Positions 44,714 to 53,387 are shown, counted from the stretch's first letter. The stretch is 64,000 nt of DNA from G963692885 sp964658655 (GCA_964658655.1 CAZZZL010000002.1:1-64000); one strand, 5' to 3'. The notes: generated by a model not told the origin, from the letters alone. Numbers and translations: made by a program.

Positions 44714-45334
44714 TCACTGCCCACTATCCGCACCTGGTGCTTCGGAACTCGACGCCAGGTAGCTGCGCAGCAGGTCCGCGTGGCCGGCCAGTGTGTCGCG
44801 TGGTTCGCCATCCACCAGGAACCGGACCTCGGTAATCTCCGGCAGGTTCGCATGCAATGTGCCGATGATGGACAGCAAGGTCATCGTCTCCGGCTCGATG
44901 CCGCTCGGATGCACCTGTGCCAGGCTGCCACTCAAATTGACGATCGCCATCGTACCCGACAGGCCATCACGGGCAACGGTCATCGGCATCAGGAAGACGT
45001 CATCGACCCCTGCATTCTGCGCGATCGCATGGAGTGCATTCGGCTTCGCATACTCCGTCAGCAGCTGGTTAAGCAGGAAGCGCGCACGCGTATTCGGCTG
45101 GTCCGGCAGCTCAATGTCCTGCTGGAGAGGCGTAAGCGAGCCATCGTAATCATTGGCAACCATCAGGGTCACCGGCGTGACCGTCGCCGTATCGGGCGCG
45201 CTCAGCGGTACCCGCTCCACCGTCGCCAGCAGCCGATCCTGCGTCTTCTCATGCAGTCGGATGAGATAGGTCGCCATGATCGCCGACGCCAGCAGCAGCA
45301 CCCAGAAAAAGATTTTCTGATAGCGGGGAATCAC
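44714..45334 (-). CDS. GerMN-domain membrane-anchored protein
   Basis: 206 aa. One N-terminal membrane helix (FFWVLLLASAIMATYLI, ~9-25) then an outer GerMN domain (~55-190: VTLMVANDYDGSLTPLQQDI; RARFLLNQLLTEYA; MAIVNLSGSLAQVHPSGIEP; EVRFLVDGEPRDTLAGH). GerMN was named from spore germination but is common in non-spore-formers next to cell-wall genes. The start overlaps the amidase stop by 4 bases, so the two are coupled, suggesting a joint role in wall turnover. Confidence 0.88.
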   Translation of the reverse strand: MIPRYQKIFFWVLLLASAIMATYLIRLHEKTQDRLLATVERVPLSAPDTATVTPVTLMVANDYDGSLTPLQQDIELPDQPNTRARFLLNQLLTEYAKPNALHAIAQNAGVDDVFLMPMTVARDGLSGTMAIVNLSGSLAQVHPSGIEPETMTLLSIIGTLHANLPEITEVRFLVDGEPRDTLAGHADLLRSYLASSSEAPGADSGQ

Positions 45335-46101
45335 TGGGCCTCCTCAAGATCGGGCGACCAGTCATGCTGCCACTCTTCAATCGCTGCTGCGATCGCGCTG
45401 ACCACGTTCTTCTGATACGCCGCATCTGTTACAGGCGTTGGCTGCATCTCTGATTTCACCGTCGCCCGGCCCAGCGGAGCTATTTCAACCGCGACCGCCG
45501 GACAGGTCAGGTTATCCATCGGCAGCAGAAATGTCCGGCCTATGGTCACCGGGACCTCGGCATGCGTCAGCGCGGAATTGATCTCCGAAGACAGCTTCAG
45601 GCTCGATTGCACATACACTGCCTGCGCCGTATCCCACGGCAGAATCTTCTTCGGCGCAACCGGAAACAGCGACGAGGTGTACAGGTGCACGCCATGCCCG
45701 GTCGCCGTGGCATGCAGCAGGATGCAGGCGCCCGCTCCGCGATGGTTCGCGATTTCGGCGCGCCGCAGCGGCGACAGGCTTACATCCATCTCGCGCGTGG
45801 TCGTCACCTGGATGCCGTGCGCAGAAAGCGTCGACCGCAGTTGTACTGACAGCGACAGCACCAGGTCCTTCTCTTCCAGTTGTTCCGTCAGGTGCGCGCC
45901 CGTGTCGGAGCCGCCATGCGCCGCGTCAATCACCACGGAGAATGCCCGGCCCGGCTTGATAGGTGATGGTGAAGCCGCTGCCGGGGGCGCTGCATCTGTC
46001 GGAACACCTGGCGCCTGCGCATAGCCGGAGATCGCGGCCAGCAGGCCCATAGCTATGCCGGTCCTGCACCGTCCACCAGCACCGGCGCTAATCCATGCCA
46101 T
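45331..46101 (-). CDS. N-acetylmuramoyl-L-alanine amidase (Amidase_3)
   Basis: 256 aa. Signal peptide-like start (ending YAQA, ~29), Pro/Ala linker, then a zinc amidase domain: VIDAAHGGSDTGA (His), EKDLVLSLSVQLRSTL (Glu), ILLHATATGHGVHLYTSS (His) and VEIAPLG (Glu). It cuts the bond between MurNAc and the stem peptide. It overlaps the DUF1015 gene by 14 bases and the GerMN gene by 4. The LLHATA segment replaces the usual SLHANA. ATG 46050 is a possible later start. Confidence 0.9.
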   Translation of the reverse strand: MAWISAGAGGRCRTGIAMGLLAAISGYAQAPGVPTDAAPPAAASPSPIKPGRAFSVVIDAAHGGSDTGAHLTEQLEEKDLVLSLSVQLRSTLSAHGIQVTTTREMDVSLSPLRRAEIANHRGAGACILLHATATGHGVHLYTSSLFPVAPKKILPWDTAQAVYVQSSLKLSSEINSALTHAEVPVTIGRTFLLPMDNLTCPAVAVEIAPLGRATVKSEMQPTPVTDAAYQKNVVSAIAAAIEEWQHDWSPDLEEAQ

Positions 46102-47458
46102 AAATGGCGAGGCCGCTCAGCAGTTTGGGATAGAAATCAGTCGACTTCTGTGGCATCGTCTCGCCTCCAAACGCTATTTCACGCAGCTGTTCGAGTGTGC
46201 ATGCGTTCACCAGAAATGCCGCATCCGCGCTCTCGCCGGTCACCTGGCTGCTGCCGCTCACCTGCCCGATTTCTGCGACCTGCTGGACGGCTTCATTCGC
46301 GTCGCGCACATACCGCAGGTGCGTCTCCTCGCGGATCGCCTCCGGGCTCAGCCCCAGCAGCTTCTCAATCAGCAGTGAGTGCAGGATGACCACATCCAGC
46401 TGCCGCTGGCGGTGCGATACCGTGGCCAGCGCCTGCGCAATCGGCTCCGGCTTGGCCTGCAGCAGGTAGCGCCCGGTAGCAAAGACAGCGATGAATGCCG
46501 GACCCTCGACCCCGGCTGTCGCAAGCGTATGCAGATGCTCTTCGGTATTCGTGCCGGTCAGCGGCGTTATGGTGAAGAAGGTATCGGCCCGCTTGAGCAG
46601 GTCAGCCGCATCGAAATGCTCAAGGCCATGCACCACTCGGTGAGTCGGCAGGATGGTCAGCCCTTCCGCATCCATGTTGACGAACATCATCACTGTCGCG
46701 GCCTCCGGATAAGCCGGTGCCGGCAGACTGTTGCTCAAGTTGCGTTCCTGGTGGCGTGGCGTCGCCGGCGCATGCTCCCGGCTGTAGGCCAGTGCCGTCT
46801 CATAGCGATGGTGGCCGTCGGCGATGATCAGCTTCTTATCCGCCATGGCGCCCGCAATGATGTTGATCAGGTTCGGTTCACTGATCCTCGCCAGCTGGTG
46901 CTCCGTGCCGAATTCATCCGTCAGCTCAATCTCCGCCCGGAAGCGGCTGCCGAAGATTGTCCGCTCCACCGTCAGCGCCGGGTCGGAATACAGCATGAAG
47001 ATGGGTCCATACTGGGCGCGGGTCGCATCCAGCAGGTTCTTCCGATCAGTCTTTGGCTTGGCCAGCGTCTGCTCATGTCGGAACACCACGCCCGCGGAGT
47101 AATCCTGCAGTTCGCCCAGCGCAATAAAGCCCCGGCGCTCTTTCGTCTCGGTCGATCCGGGGACCTTGTAGCGCTGCAGGTACGCGTAGATACAGGGCTC
47201 GTTCTCCTGGTACAGGACGCCCTGCTGTATCCAGTCAGCAAAATCCCTTGCGGCGCGGGTGTAGACGTCATTTTTGCCCGGCTCGTCAAACAGTTCAGGC
47301 AGACCCAGGGTCAGCCGCACCAGGTTATACGGGCTGCGCGAGTAGTAGGCCTGCTGCATCGCCGGAGTGATTTTGTCATAAGGCTGGGTAACGACATCGG
47401 CAATGGCCACATCCATGGTGTTGTAGCGAAGGGCGCGGAATGGAAAGATGCGGGCCAT
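46088..47458 (-). CDS. DUF1015 family protein
   Basis: 456 aa opening MARIFPFRALRYNTMDVAIA, with the family's ITQPYDKI-like VVTQPYDKITPAMQQAYY and IADGHHRYETALAYS in the middle. Such proteins (sometimes annotated as SerB-cluster or 'HTH' proteins) are widespread in bacteria and often near serine or wall genes; no function is established. Its 3' end overlaps the amidase gene, so the two are co-transcribed. Confidence 0.88.
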   Translation of the reverse strand: MARIFPFRALRYNTMDVAIADVVTQPYDKITPAMQQAYYSRSPYNLVRLTLGLPELFDEPGKNDVYTRAARDFADWIQQGVLYQENEPCIYAYLQRYKVPGSTETKERRGFIALGELQDYSAGVVFRHEQTLAKPKTDRKNLLDATRAQYGPIFMLYSDPALTVERTIFGSRFRAEIELTDEFGTEHQLARISEPNLINIIAGAMADKKLIIADGHHRYETALAYSREHAPATPRHQERNLSNSLPAPAYPEAATVMMFVNMDAEGLTILPTHRVVHGLEHFDAADLLKRADTFFTITPLTGTNTEEHLHTLATAGVEGPAFIAVFATGRYLLQAKPEPIAQALATVSHRQRQLDVVILHSLLIEKLLGLSPEAIREETHLRYVRDANEAVQQVAEIGQVSGSSQVTGESADAAFLVNACTLEQLREIAFGGETMPQKSTDFYPKLLSGLAIYGMD

Positions 47459-47852
47459 GGTGCGGTGTTACTCCTGATGTTGCTCTTGAGGGGATGCCCT
47501 GACGCTCGTCCCTGAGCCGGGTCAAGGCCGAAAGAGCGGAACGGAAAGGCTTGAAAGCAGACGCAAAGCACACAGAACGCTACATTTGCTCTCGATAAAT
47601 CGGGGTTTTCCCCATACGAGATTGTACCTGAGCAAGGCAGCCGATCCTCTACTCAGACCGTTGCCTGCCCGGGTTACCCCGCAGACTGCTGACGGGGCAG
47701 GGCGATTCGGCGCAAAAGTAGTGCAGGCCCGTCTCACTCGCCTGTAACTCGGTGAAACTGCGATCGAACGGGGTGCATTCGATTGTTATGTCGCCGTGCT
47801 AGCATTCACGACAAAGGTCACGACGCACGTAGTCGCAAGGGTCTTGTTTCTC
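47459..47852. other. Divergent intergenic region before the VWA pair
   Basis: About 390 bases between DUF1015 and the first VWA gene. I see no gene. It contains a small GGGG-TTTT-CCCC hairpin (starting near 47604) and a GC-rich imperfect dyad (CCTGCCCG ... CGGGGCAGG, about 47665-47703). It must hold promoters for both directions, but none stands out by eye. Confidence 0.4.
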
Positions 47853-48914
47853 ATGGCAATGCGCGGCCCAGGCAGCTCTCATATCGTTCTTTCCCGCCGG
47901 CTTCTGACCGTTGTGCGCCTGATGGTCTACACCCTTATGCTGGTTATGGCCGGAGCACTGGCCCACGCCCAGGACAACCCGCTCGACAAGGTCCACGTGG
48001 ACGCCCCGCCCCCCAAGGCTCCGGTGCTCATCCAGCCGCCGCCTCTCGAAGGCAAGGACGCTCTGCAGGCCCGCAAAAATGAGAACATCCGCGTGGATGT
48101 GAACCTGGTCCTCATCCCGCTCACCGTAACCGATCCGCTGAACCGCCTCGTCACGGGCCTCGAGCGCGACAATTTCTTCATGTATGAAAGCAACAACCTG
48201 CAGACCATCAAAAGCTTTTCCTCTGAAGACGCACCAGTTTCGATCGGCATCATCTTCGACCTCAGCGGCAGCATGACCAACAAGATCCTTCGGGCGCGCG
48301 ATTCGATCCTTGAGTTTCTCCGGACCGCCAATCCCCAGGATGAATTTTTTGTCATCGGCTTCAATGACCGGCCCGAGCTCATCGAGGACTTCACCTCCTC
48401 TGTCGACGACATCGAAGCGCGCCTTCTGAATGTCCGTCCCGGCAAGCGGACCGCCCTGCTTGATGCCATCTATTTCGGTGTGAACAAGATGAAACAGGCG
48501 AAGAACGAGCGCAAGGCTCTGCTGGTCGTTTCTGATGGCGGTGACAACCGCAGCCGATACACGGAGAATGAGGTCCGCAACATTGTCCGCGAGTCGGACG
48601 TGCAGATTTACTCAATCGGCATCTTCGATCAATATGCGGCAACACCGGAAGAACGTACCGGTCCGATACTCCTGAATGACATCAGCGAAGAGACCGGCGG
48701 CCAGCTCTACCGGGTCGACGATATTGCCGATATGGGCGATATCGCGACCAAGATCAGCGCAGAATTGCGGAATGAGTATGTCATCGGCTATAAACCAGAC
48801 GACACACGCAAAGATGGCAAGTGGCGGAAGGTCAAGGTGAAGCTGGTGCCCCCACCGGGGTTGCCACCGCTCACTGTTCACGCTAGAACTGGATACTATG
48901 CACCTTTGCAGTAA
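47853..48914 (+). CDS. Exported VWA-domain protein (acidobacterial VWFA-related type), first of a pair
   Basis: 353 aa from ATG 47853; the frame is open back to 47796 but only the later start gives a plain signal peptide (LLTVVRLMVYTLMLVMAGAL, cleaved after AHA). A beta-strand segment (VNLVLIPLTVTDPLNRLVTG) leads into a VWA domain with MIDAS DLSGSM, T at TALLDAI and D in VVSDGGDN. This is the 'VWFA-related Acidobacterial domain' family. VWA proteins bind partners through a metal; the role of this family is unknown. Confidence 0.85.
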   Translation: MAMRGPGSSHIVLSRRLLTVVRLMVYTLMLVMAGALAHAQDNPLDKVHVDAPPPKAPVLIQPPPLEGKDALQARKNENIRVDVNLVLIPLTVTDPLNRLVTGLERDNFFMYESNNLQTIKSFSSEDAPVSIGIIFDLSGSMTNKILRARDSILEFLRTANPQDEFFVIGFNDRPELIEDFTSSVDDIEARLLNVRPGKRTALLDAIYFGVNKMKQAKNERKALLVVSDGGDNRSRYTENEVRNIVRESDVQIYSIGIFDQYAATPEERTGPILLNDISEETGGQLYRVDDIADMGDIATKISAELRNEYVIGYKPDDTRKDGKWRKVKVKLVPPPGLPPLTVHARTGYYAPLQ

Positions 48915-50022
48915 GGGAAGTCTTTGTCTGGCAGTCTTATACGCTTGCATACCCCTTGGCGCCATGGCCCAGGCGCCGTCCCCTGCACCCCAGCAGCCGG
49001 ATTACACGCGCCCCCAGCAGCAGCAGCCCCTGACCATCGACCATGATCCAGTGCGCTCCCCTGACGGTGAGCCGGCCGAAAATGCACCAGCTCCGCCTGT
49101 AGCGGGCGGCCAGTCCGGTGACGTAAGCCGAGGCGCCAAAGGTCAGTTCACCCTGTCGCGTGATGTCGAAGAAGTCGTGCTCACGGCGACCGTCGTCGAC
49201 GATCACGGCCGCCTGGTCGAAAACCTGCAAAAAGACAATTTCAAAATTACCGAAGACGGTGTGCCCCAGACCATCGCCTCGTTCCAGCACCAGGACATCC
49301 CTATTTCGCTCGCGATCCTGGTAGACAATTCCGGGTCCATGCGCACCAAGCGGCAGGCCGTGAATGAAGCGGCGCTCGATCTGGTAAAGGCGTCGAACCC
49401 CGAAGATGAAACTGTCGTGGTGAACTTTGCCGATGAGGCCTACCAGGATACCGACCTTACCTCCAGCATCCCCAAATTGCAGGAAGGCCTGTCGCACATC
49501 GAGTCGAAGGGGGGCACCGCGCTCTATGACGCCGTCATCGCCTCGGCCGACTTCCTCTCGAAAAACGCCAAGCGTCCCAAGCAGGTCATCCTGATCATTA
49601 CCGATGGCGAAGACAACGCGTCCGGCAGCACCCTCGAAGAAACTGTGCGGCGCATCCAGAACCTGCAGGGCCCCGTCGTCTATTCCATCGGTCTGCTGTT
49701 CGATGACAACGGAGGAGGCCGCGAAGGTCGCCGCGCCAAGCGCGCCCTGCAACTCCTCTCCGACGAGACCGGCGGCGTGGCCTACTTCCCCAAGTCGCTG
49801 AACCAGGTGGATGAGCTGGCACATGAAGTCGCCAGCGACATCCGTTCGCAGTACACCATTGGCTACCACTCCACCAAGCCGGCCAGCCAGGGCGGCTATC
49901 GCGCCGTGCATGTAGATGCAAAAGAGAAGGGCACGGGCAAACTCACCGTCCGCACCCGGAGCGGCTATTTCCCGAAAGGCAGCGAAGCCCCGCCACCGGC
50001 AAAATCAGGCGGCAATCGGTAG
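48898..50022 (+). CDS. Exported VWA-domain protein, second of the pair
   Basis: 374 aa overlapping the first VWA gene by 17 bases in another frame. Signal peptide to AMAQA (~25), Pro/Gln-rich linker, then VLTATVVDDHGRLVENLQKD, a VWA with MIDAS DNSGSM, and ITDGEDNASG. The C-part IGYHSTKPASQGGYRAVHVD parallels the end of the first protein (IGYKPDDTRKDGKWRKVKVK), so the genes are paralogues from a tandem duplication. Coupled translation implies they act together. Confidence 0.86.
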   Translation: MHLCSKGSLCLAVLYACIPLGAMAQAPSPAPQQPDYTRPQQQQPLTIDHDPVRSPDGEPAENAPAPPVAGGQSGDVSRGAKGQFTLSRDVEEVVLTATVVDDHGRLVENLQKDNFKITEDGVPQTIASFQHQDIPISLAILVDNSGSMRTKRQAVNEAALDLVKASNPEDETVVVNFADEAYQDTDLTSSIPKLQEGLSHIESKGGTALYDAVIASADFLSKNAKRPKQVILIITDGEDNASGSTLEETVRRIQNLQGPVVYSIGLLFDDNGGGREGRRAKRALQLLSDETGGVAYFPKSLNQVDELAHEVASDIRSQYTIGYHSTKPASQGGYRAVHVDAKEKGTGKLTVRTRSGYFPKGSEAPPPAKSGGNR

Positions 50023-50104
50023 CAGGTTACGAGGCCCCGTTTCTCGACAGCGCCCGAAACGGAAGCCCCACTCGGTCCGATGCCGCTACAAGCAAATCAA
50101 TGTC

Positions 50105-50152
50105 TTATCATGCGAATTCACGCATGATAAAGGACGCTATCGTGCGTGATAA
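50105..50152 (+). repeat. Perfect 10-bp inverted repeat plus a third half-copy
   Basis: TTATCATGCG (50105-50114) and CGCATGATAA (50121-50130) are perfect arms around AATTCA. A near copy of the right arm, GCGTGATAA, follows at 50144-50152. The group lies ~165 bases before the recombinase start and could be accessory resolvase binding sites or the operator of a lost gene. Confidence 0.5.
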
Positions 50153-50244
50153 CAACGAACTCTGAAGCAGACTCAATTGAGGCAGGTGAACTTTCCCTGG
50201 TGATCTGGTCCTAGAAAGGCGTATGCTCTTGGCGTTTCCAGCCT

Positions 50245-50284
50245 CTGTTACATTTTTTCTACGGACGTAGAAGAAATGTAACAG
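50245..50284 (+). repeat. 19-2-19 near-perfect dyad: candidate recombinase crossover site
   Basis: Left arm CTGTTACATTTTTTCTACG, centre GA, right arm CGTAGAAGAAATGTAACAG: 18 of 19 positions pair (the exception is T opposite G). It ends 11 bases before the recombinase ATG. Serine recombinases cut with a 2-base overlap at the centre of a dyad, which is exactly this geometry; a hairpin controlling the recombinase mRNA is the alternative. Confidence 0.6.
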
Positions 50285-50295
50285 GGGCCGAAACG

Positions 50296-50965
50296 ATGGC
50301 GAGGAGAAGGTTTGTGAGCTATCTGAGGGTCTCGACGGCACGGCAGGGAACTAGCGGCCTGGGCCTCGAAGCGCAACGCGCCGCCGTCGCCGGATTCCTC
50401 AATAGTGGCGATTGGACGTTGGTGGAAGAGGTCCTCGAAGTCGAAAGCGGAAAGCGCAACGACCGCCCGCGCTCGCCGCCTCTCTCAGGCTCTGCCGCAA
50501 ACAGAAAGGTACCCTGGTGATAGCCAAGCTGGACCGTCTCGCCCGCAATGTCGCCTTTATTTCGAACATCATGGAGTCCGGCGTCGAGTTCGTGGCTGTC
50601 GACATGCCCCAGGCGAATCGGTTCGTGGTCCACATCCTGGCCGCCGTTGCTGAGCAGGAGGCCGAGGCCATTTCGAGGAGAACCAAAGCTGCCCTCGCTG
50701 CCGCAAAAGCGCGGGGAACGAAGCTCGGCGGTCGCCGCGTCTCGGCTAAGCGGTTTACAGAGATCGGAGTTGCCGCGCGGCAAGCGCGTAGCCAGAAAGC
50801 AAGCCAGGCCCGCTCGGGGCTCCTTCCGACGATCACAGCCATACAAGTCACCGGAGCGGTCTCGCTCCGCGCGATCGCAGCAGAACTCAACGCTCGCGAG
50901 ATTGCCACCCCCGAATACTTGGGGAATGGTCTGCGGTCCAAGTCCAAAGCGTCATGGAACGATAG
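50296..50965 (+). pseudogene. Serine recombinase (resolvase/invertase family), two frameshifts
   Basis: Frame 1 from ATG 50296 gives FVSYLRVSTARQGTSGLGLE, with the catalytic Ser in YLRVST, to ...ESGKRNDRP. The frame then changes near 50470 and continues LAASLRLCRKQKGTLVIAKL, DRLARNVAF ... ANRFVVHILAAVAEQEAEAI, then the helix-turn-helix SLRAIAAELNAREIATP. A second change near 50910-50926 restores WSAVQVQSVMER and TAG at 50963-50965, the normal family ending. Adding one base at each point gives a 223-aa protein. Most likely inactive now, unless the bases are sequencing losses. Confidence 0.8.
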
Positions 50966-51120
50966 AGAGCACCCAAGGTTAGGAGTTTCCTATAGCGGCG
51001 TTGCAAGGGAACGCTCCGGCACTGTCGTGTCGCACCCTGCCGAGCAAAAGAACCTTATGATTTCCAAAACCAGTAAACAGGTCTTCGAGAGTAGGAGCGA
51101 CGCACCTCGTACCGGATCGG

Positions 51121-51597
51121 GTGGTAATCGTGAATCACGACATTGAGCACAAGAGCGACAAAATAAGAAAGTGGATGCAGCATCTTTTAGCGACGGGCGG
51201 CATTGAACGCTTCGATGACCTGCACATTGATGAGATTGATGAAGGGTGGGCGGATCGAAATCAATGGATACGGGGCATGAAAGAAAGTCTGGAAGCTGCT
51301 CGACCAATCCGGTCTACCACTGCGCCGGATAAAGTGCTTGCGTTGGTTTGTTCTTTAGAAGATGGGCCATGTGAGTCCCCGTCAAACTTTGAGAAGCTGG
51401 CGGCACAGTTTGACTGGAGTCCGCCCTCTCTGTATCTCTTTGACTCAGGAATGGAGCCGTGGAAGAACGTGGATTCAAAGAGCACGTTCACTAGGCTTCC
51501 CCTAGACGGGTTTCAAGGACTGGACGTTTCGGAGTTGTTTCTACAGGAGTGGACCATCGATGGGGCTCATCGCCGAAGCCTCTTTGGCATCTTGTGA
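51121..51597 (+). CDS. Hypothetical protein (158 aa)
   Basis: GTG 51121, no clear SD. Sequence is acidic and mixed alpha/beta (DKIRKWMQHLLATGGIERFD; DKVLALVCSLEDGPCESPSN; FDWSPPSLYLFDSG) with no signal or membrane segment and no family I recognise. It follows the recombinase relic directly and its bases look AT-richer than the housekeeping genes, as for cargo of a mobile element. The reading frame is real-looking but the start is unsure. Confidence 0.45.
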   Translation: MVIVNHDIEHKSDKIRKWMQHLLATGGIERFDDLHIDEIDEGWADRNQWIRGMKESLEAARPIRSTTAPDKVLALVCSLEDGPCESPSNFEKLAAQFDWSPPSLYLFDSGMEPWKNVDSKSTFTRLPLDGFQGLDVSELFLQEWTIDGAHRRSLFGIL

Positions 51598-51679
51598 TAG
51601 CAGCTTTCGCACTTGCTTCCGCAAATCGGCGTTATTGGAAATGTAAAGTATCGGCTCGTCGGGCTACTGAACGTTCCCG

Positions 51680-51699
51680 CCTGAAACGTCCGTTTCAGG
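51680..51699. repeat. Perfect 9-2-9 palindrome sharing its core with the recombinase dyad
   Basis: CCTGAAACG-TC-CGTTTCAGG. On the minus strand its centre reads ACGGACGT, the same eight bases as the centre of the 19-2-19 dyad at 50245-50284, so the two cores lie in opposite orientation about 1.4 kb apart. It is not a good terminator, having no T run and almost no loop. Confidence 0.5.
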
Positions 51700-51737
51700 A
51701 GTAAAAAGATGGCCTGTCATCGCTGAAGTGGGATGAT

Positions 51738-52148
51738 TCAGGCAACAGCTATTTGCGGCTGCCTATATCTCCGACTCTGAGCCGCGCGAATCAGCACGAC
51801 ATCAGATCCTATGGCCAGAGCCGCAGCGAGAAGCCTCAGGTGAAGCCACTGAGATTGTGTTTGCGTTGCGGCTTGTAGGCCTACCCAGCAAACGGTAGCG
51901 ATAAAGGGGATGGTCCCAAGCAACAGCAGAACGCTCGCCAGGCGAGGGCGAAAGGCTATGGAGGCCGCCAACGATCCAAGCAAGACACTCAGAGGCATCG
52001 CCCAAAAAGCAAGGTGAAGCGCGGAGCCCTTCCAGTTCCAACCAACAGGATAGTAGCCGTCACAAACGAATATCGCAGTAAACGAGAGAAAGAGCGCAAG
52101 AGCGAACATGTAGACCAGGGATAAAGCCACGGCAACAGATTGCTTCAT
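51738..52148 (-). CDS. Small membrane protein, four helices, unknown
   Basis: 136 aa from ATG 52148 (MKQSVAVALSLVYMFALALF), with an AGGAG-containing purine tract upstream; the open frame reaches further back but without sense. Four hydrophobic segments (~6-30, 47-66, 72-93, 103-122). No motif that I recognise. Lies between the hypothetical gene and the divergent TlpA-like gene, 237 bases apart. Confidence 0.55.
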   Translation of the reverse strand: MKQSVAVALSLVYMFALALFLSFTAIFVCDGYYPVGWNWKGSALHLAFWAMPLSVLLGSLAASIAFRPRLASVLLLLGTIPFIATVCWVGLQAATQTQSQWLHLRLLAAALAIGSDVVLIRAAQSRRYRQPQIAVA

Positions 52149-52385
52149 CGTCCTCTTCTCCTTTTGGAGAGGATAGCGTTCCGAGTGCCTCGATGCCCAA
52201 AAAAATCCTCTGCAGTCACCCACGACAAAACACCGGTTACCGAAGCCAACCGCGGAATTATCTAAAACCCGGGAGCGGAAGACGGCTTCATGACAGTCGC
52301 CAATTACCACAGACGCTATTTCGTAGGTCTGACTGCACGAGCTGACTATACTTCAGCCCGGGCACAAGGAGAGGGGACGTAGAAG

Positions 52386-53387
52386 ATGAAAGAGGGTCGT
52401 CATCTCGTACTGCGCTCCATTGCCATTGGAATCGTTGTTCTCCTCGTGTTTCTCGCTTCAGTTGTCGGATTAGTAGCACTTCATCTTCAGAACATCACAA
52501 TCTTAGGAGTTTTATTACCCGGTGAACTCTTGCTTGCCCTAGTAATTGTTCTGGCGATTGTGGTCGGACGATTGACCGATAGCCGCATATGGTTTTATGG
52601 ACTGCTCGCCGGGGTAGGCATGGGGGTTCCGGGCTTTTTTGTTGCCCTCTACATGGAATCTCCCGACTGGAGAACGTGGCTTTATAATCTAGGTTTGCCT
52701 TCGCGCGAGCGATGGATGCTGCTTGCGTCGATCCTCCTGATTACATCTTTAGGAGCACAAAGTGCTGCCTTGTGGCATGGGAGGCGTCGCGCACTCGCTC
52801 TGTTTATGCAACTGGCAACCGTCGGATTAGTTGTTGCGGTTTGGATCGGTGGCATACGAGCTACGCAGTACCTCTCCAGAAGAGATCAGGCATTGCAGGC
52901 CGTAAAGACACGACCCGGCTTCGACGTAGCATTGCCTGAGCTTGCCCTGACCAGGCTAGACGGAACGCCAATCCTCGCAGCGGAGTTTATCGGACACATC
53001 ACTGTTCTGGATTTTTGGGGAACTTGGTGTGCCGCTTGCATTTCAGAGTTTCCTTCCCTGGAAGCGGTCTATAAGGACTACCCGGCAAGAACGAAGGTTC
53101 GTTTCCTCATGGTGAACCCAGAACTTGCGGGAGACACATCTGAGAAAATCAAGCTCTTCCTTAAGCGCAAGCCGATCTCCATTCCGATTGCGCTGGATCC
53201 CGGCACACCTTATTTCGAGCTGGCTAGCAAACTACACAATGAAGCACTGCCGATGCTCATCATTGTTGACCAACGAGGGCATATAAAGTTCTACGAAACA
53301 GAATCTGAAGGTAGCGACAAAAACAGGCAATCACTGAGAGCCAACATCGATGCCCTGGTGGCCATCGCCGTGCGTGCCCAGCCGTGA
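52386..53387 (+). CDS. Membrane-anchored thioredoxin-fold protein (TlpA/ResA-like)
   Basis: 333 aa. Residues 1-160 contain about five membrane helices, unlike the single anchor of ordinary TlpA. The C-half is a TlpA/AhpC-TSA domain: LPELALTRLDGTPILAAEFI, then VLDFWGTWCAACISEFPSLE with redox pair Cys215/Cys218 (WCAAC), and the cis-Pro region ALPMLIIVDQRGHI. It should reduce or shuttle disulfides outside the membrane. SD AGGAGAGG sits further than usual (~12 bases) from the ATG. Appears AT-richer than average. Confidence 0.82.
   Translation: MKEGRHLVLRSIAIGIVVLLVFLASVVGLVALHLQNITILGVLLPGELLLALVIVLAIVVGRLTDSRIWFYGLLAGVGMGVPGFFVALYMESPDWRTWLYNLGLPSRERWMLLASILLITSLGAQSAALWHGRRRALALFMQLATVGLVVAVWIGGIRATQYLSRRDQALQAVKTRPGFDVALPELALTRLDGTPILAAEFIGHITVLDFWGTWCAACISEFPSLEAVYKDYPARTKVRFLMVNPELAGDTSEKIKLFLKRKPISIPIALDPGTPYFELASKLHNEALPMLIIVDQRGHIKFYETESEGSDKNRQSLRANIDALVAIAVRAQP

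Noticed and set aside
46379..47515. 378-codon plus-strand frame opposite DUF1015
   Set aside because: Composition (Arg/Gln/His-rich) is that of an antisense shadow; DUF1015 motifs support the other strand.
47459..47852. Riboswitch in the long divergent gap
   Set aside because: GC-rich dyads are present, but I found no conserved core of a known riboswitch class.
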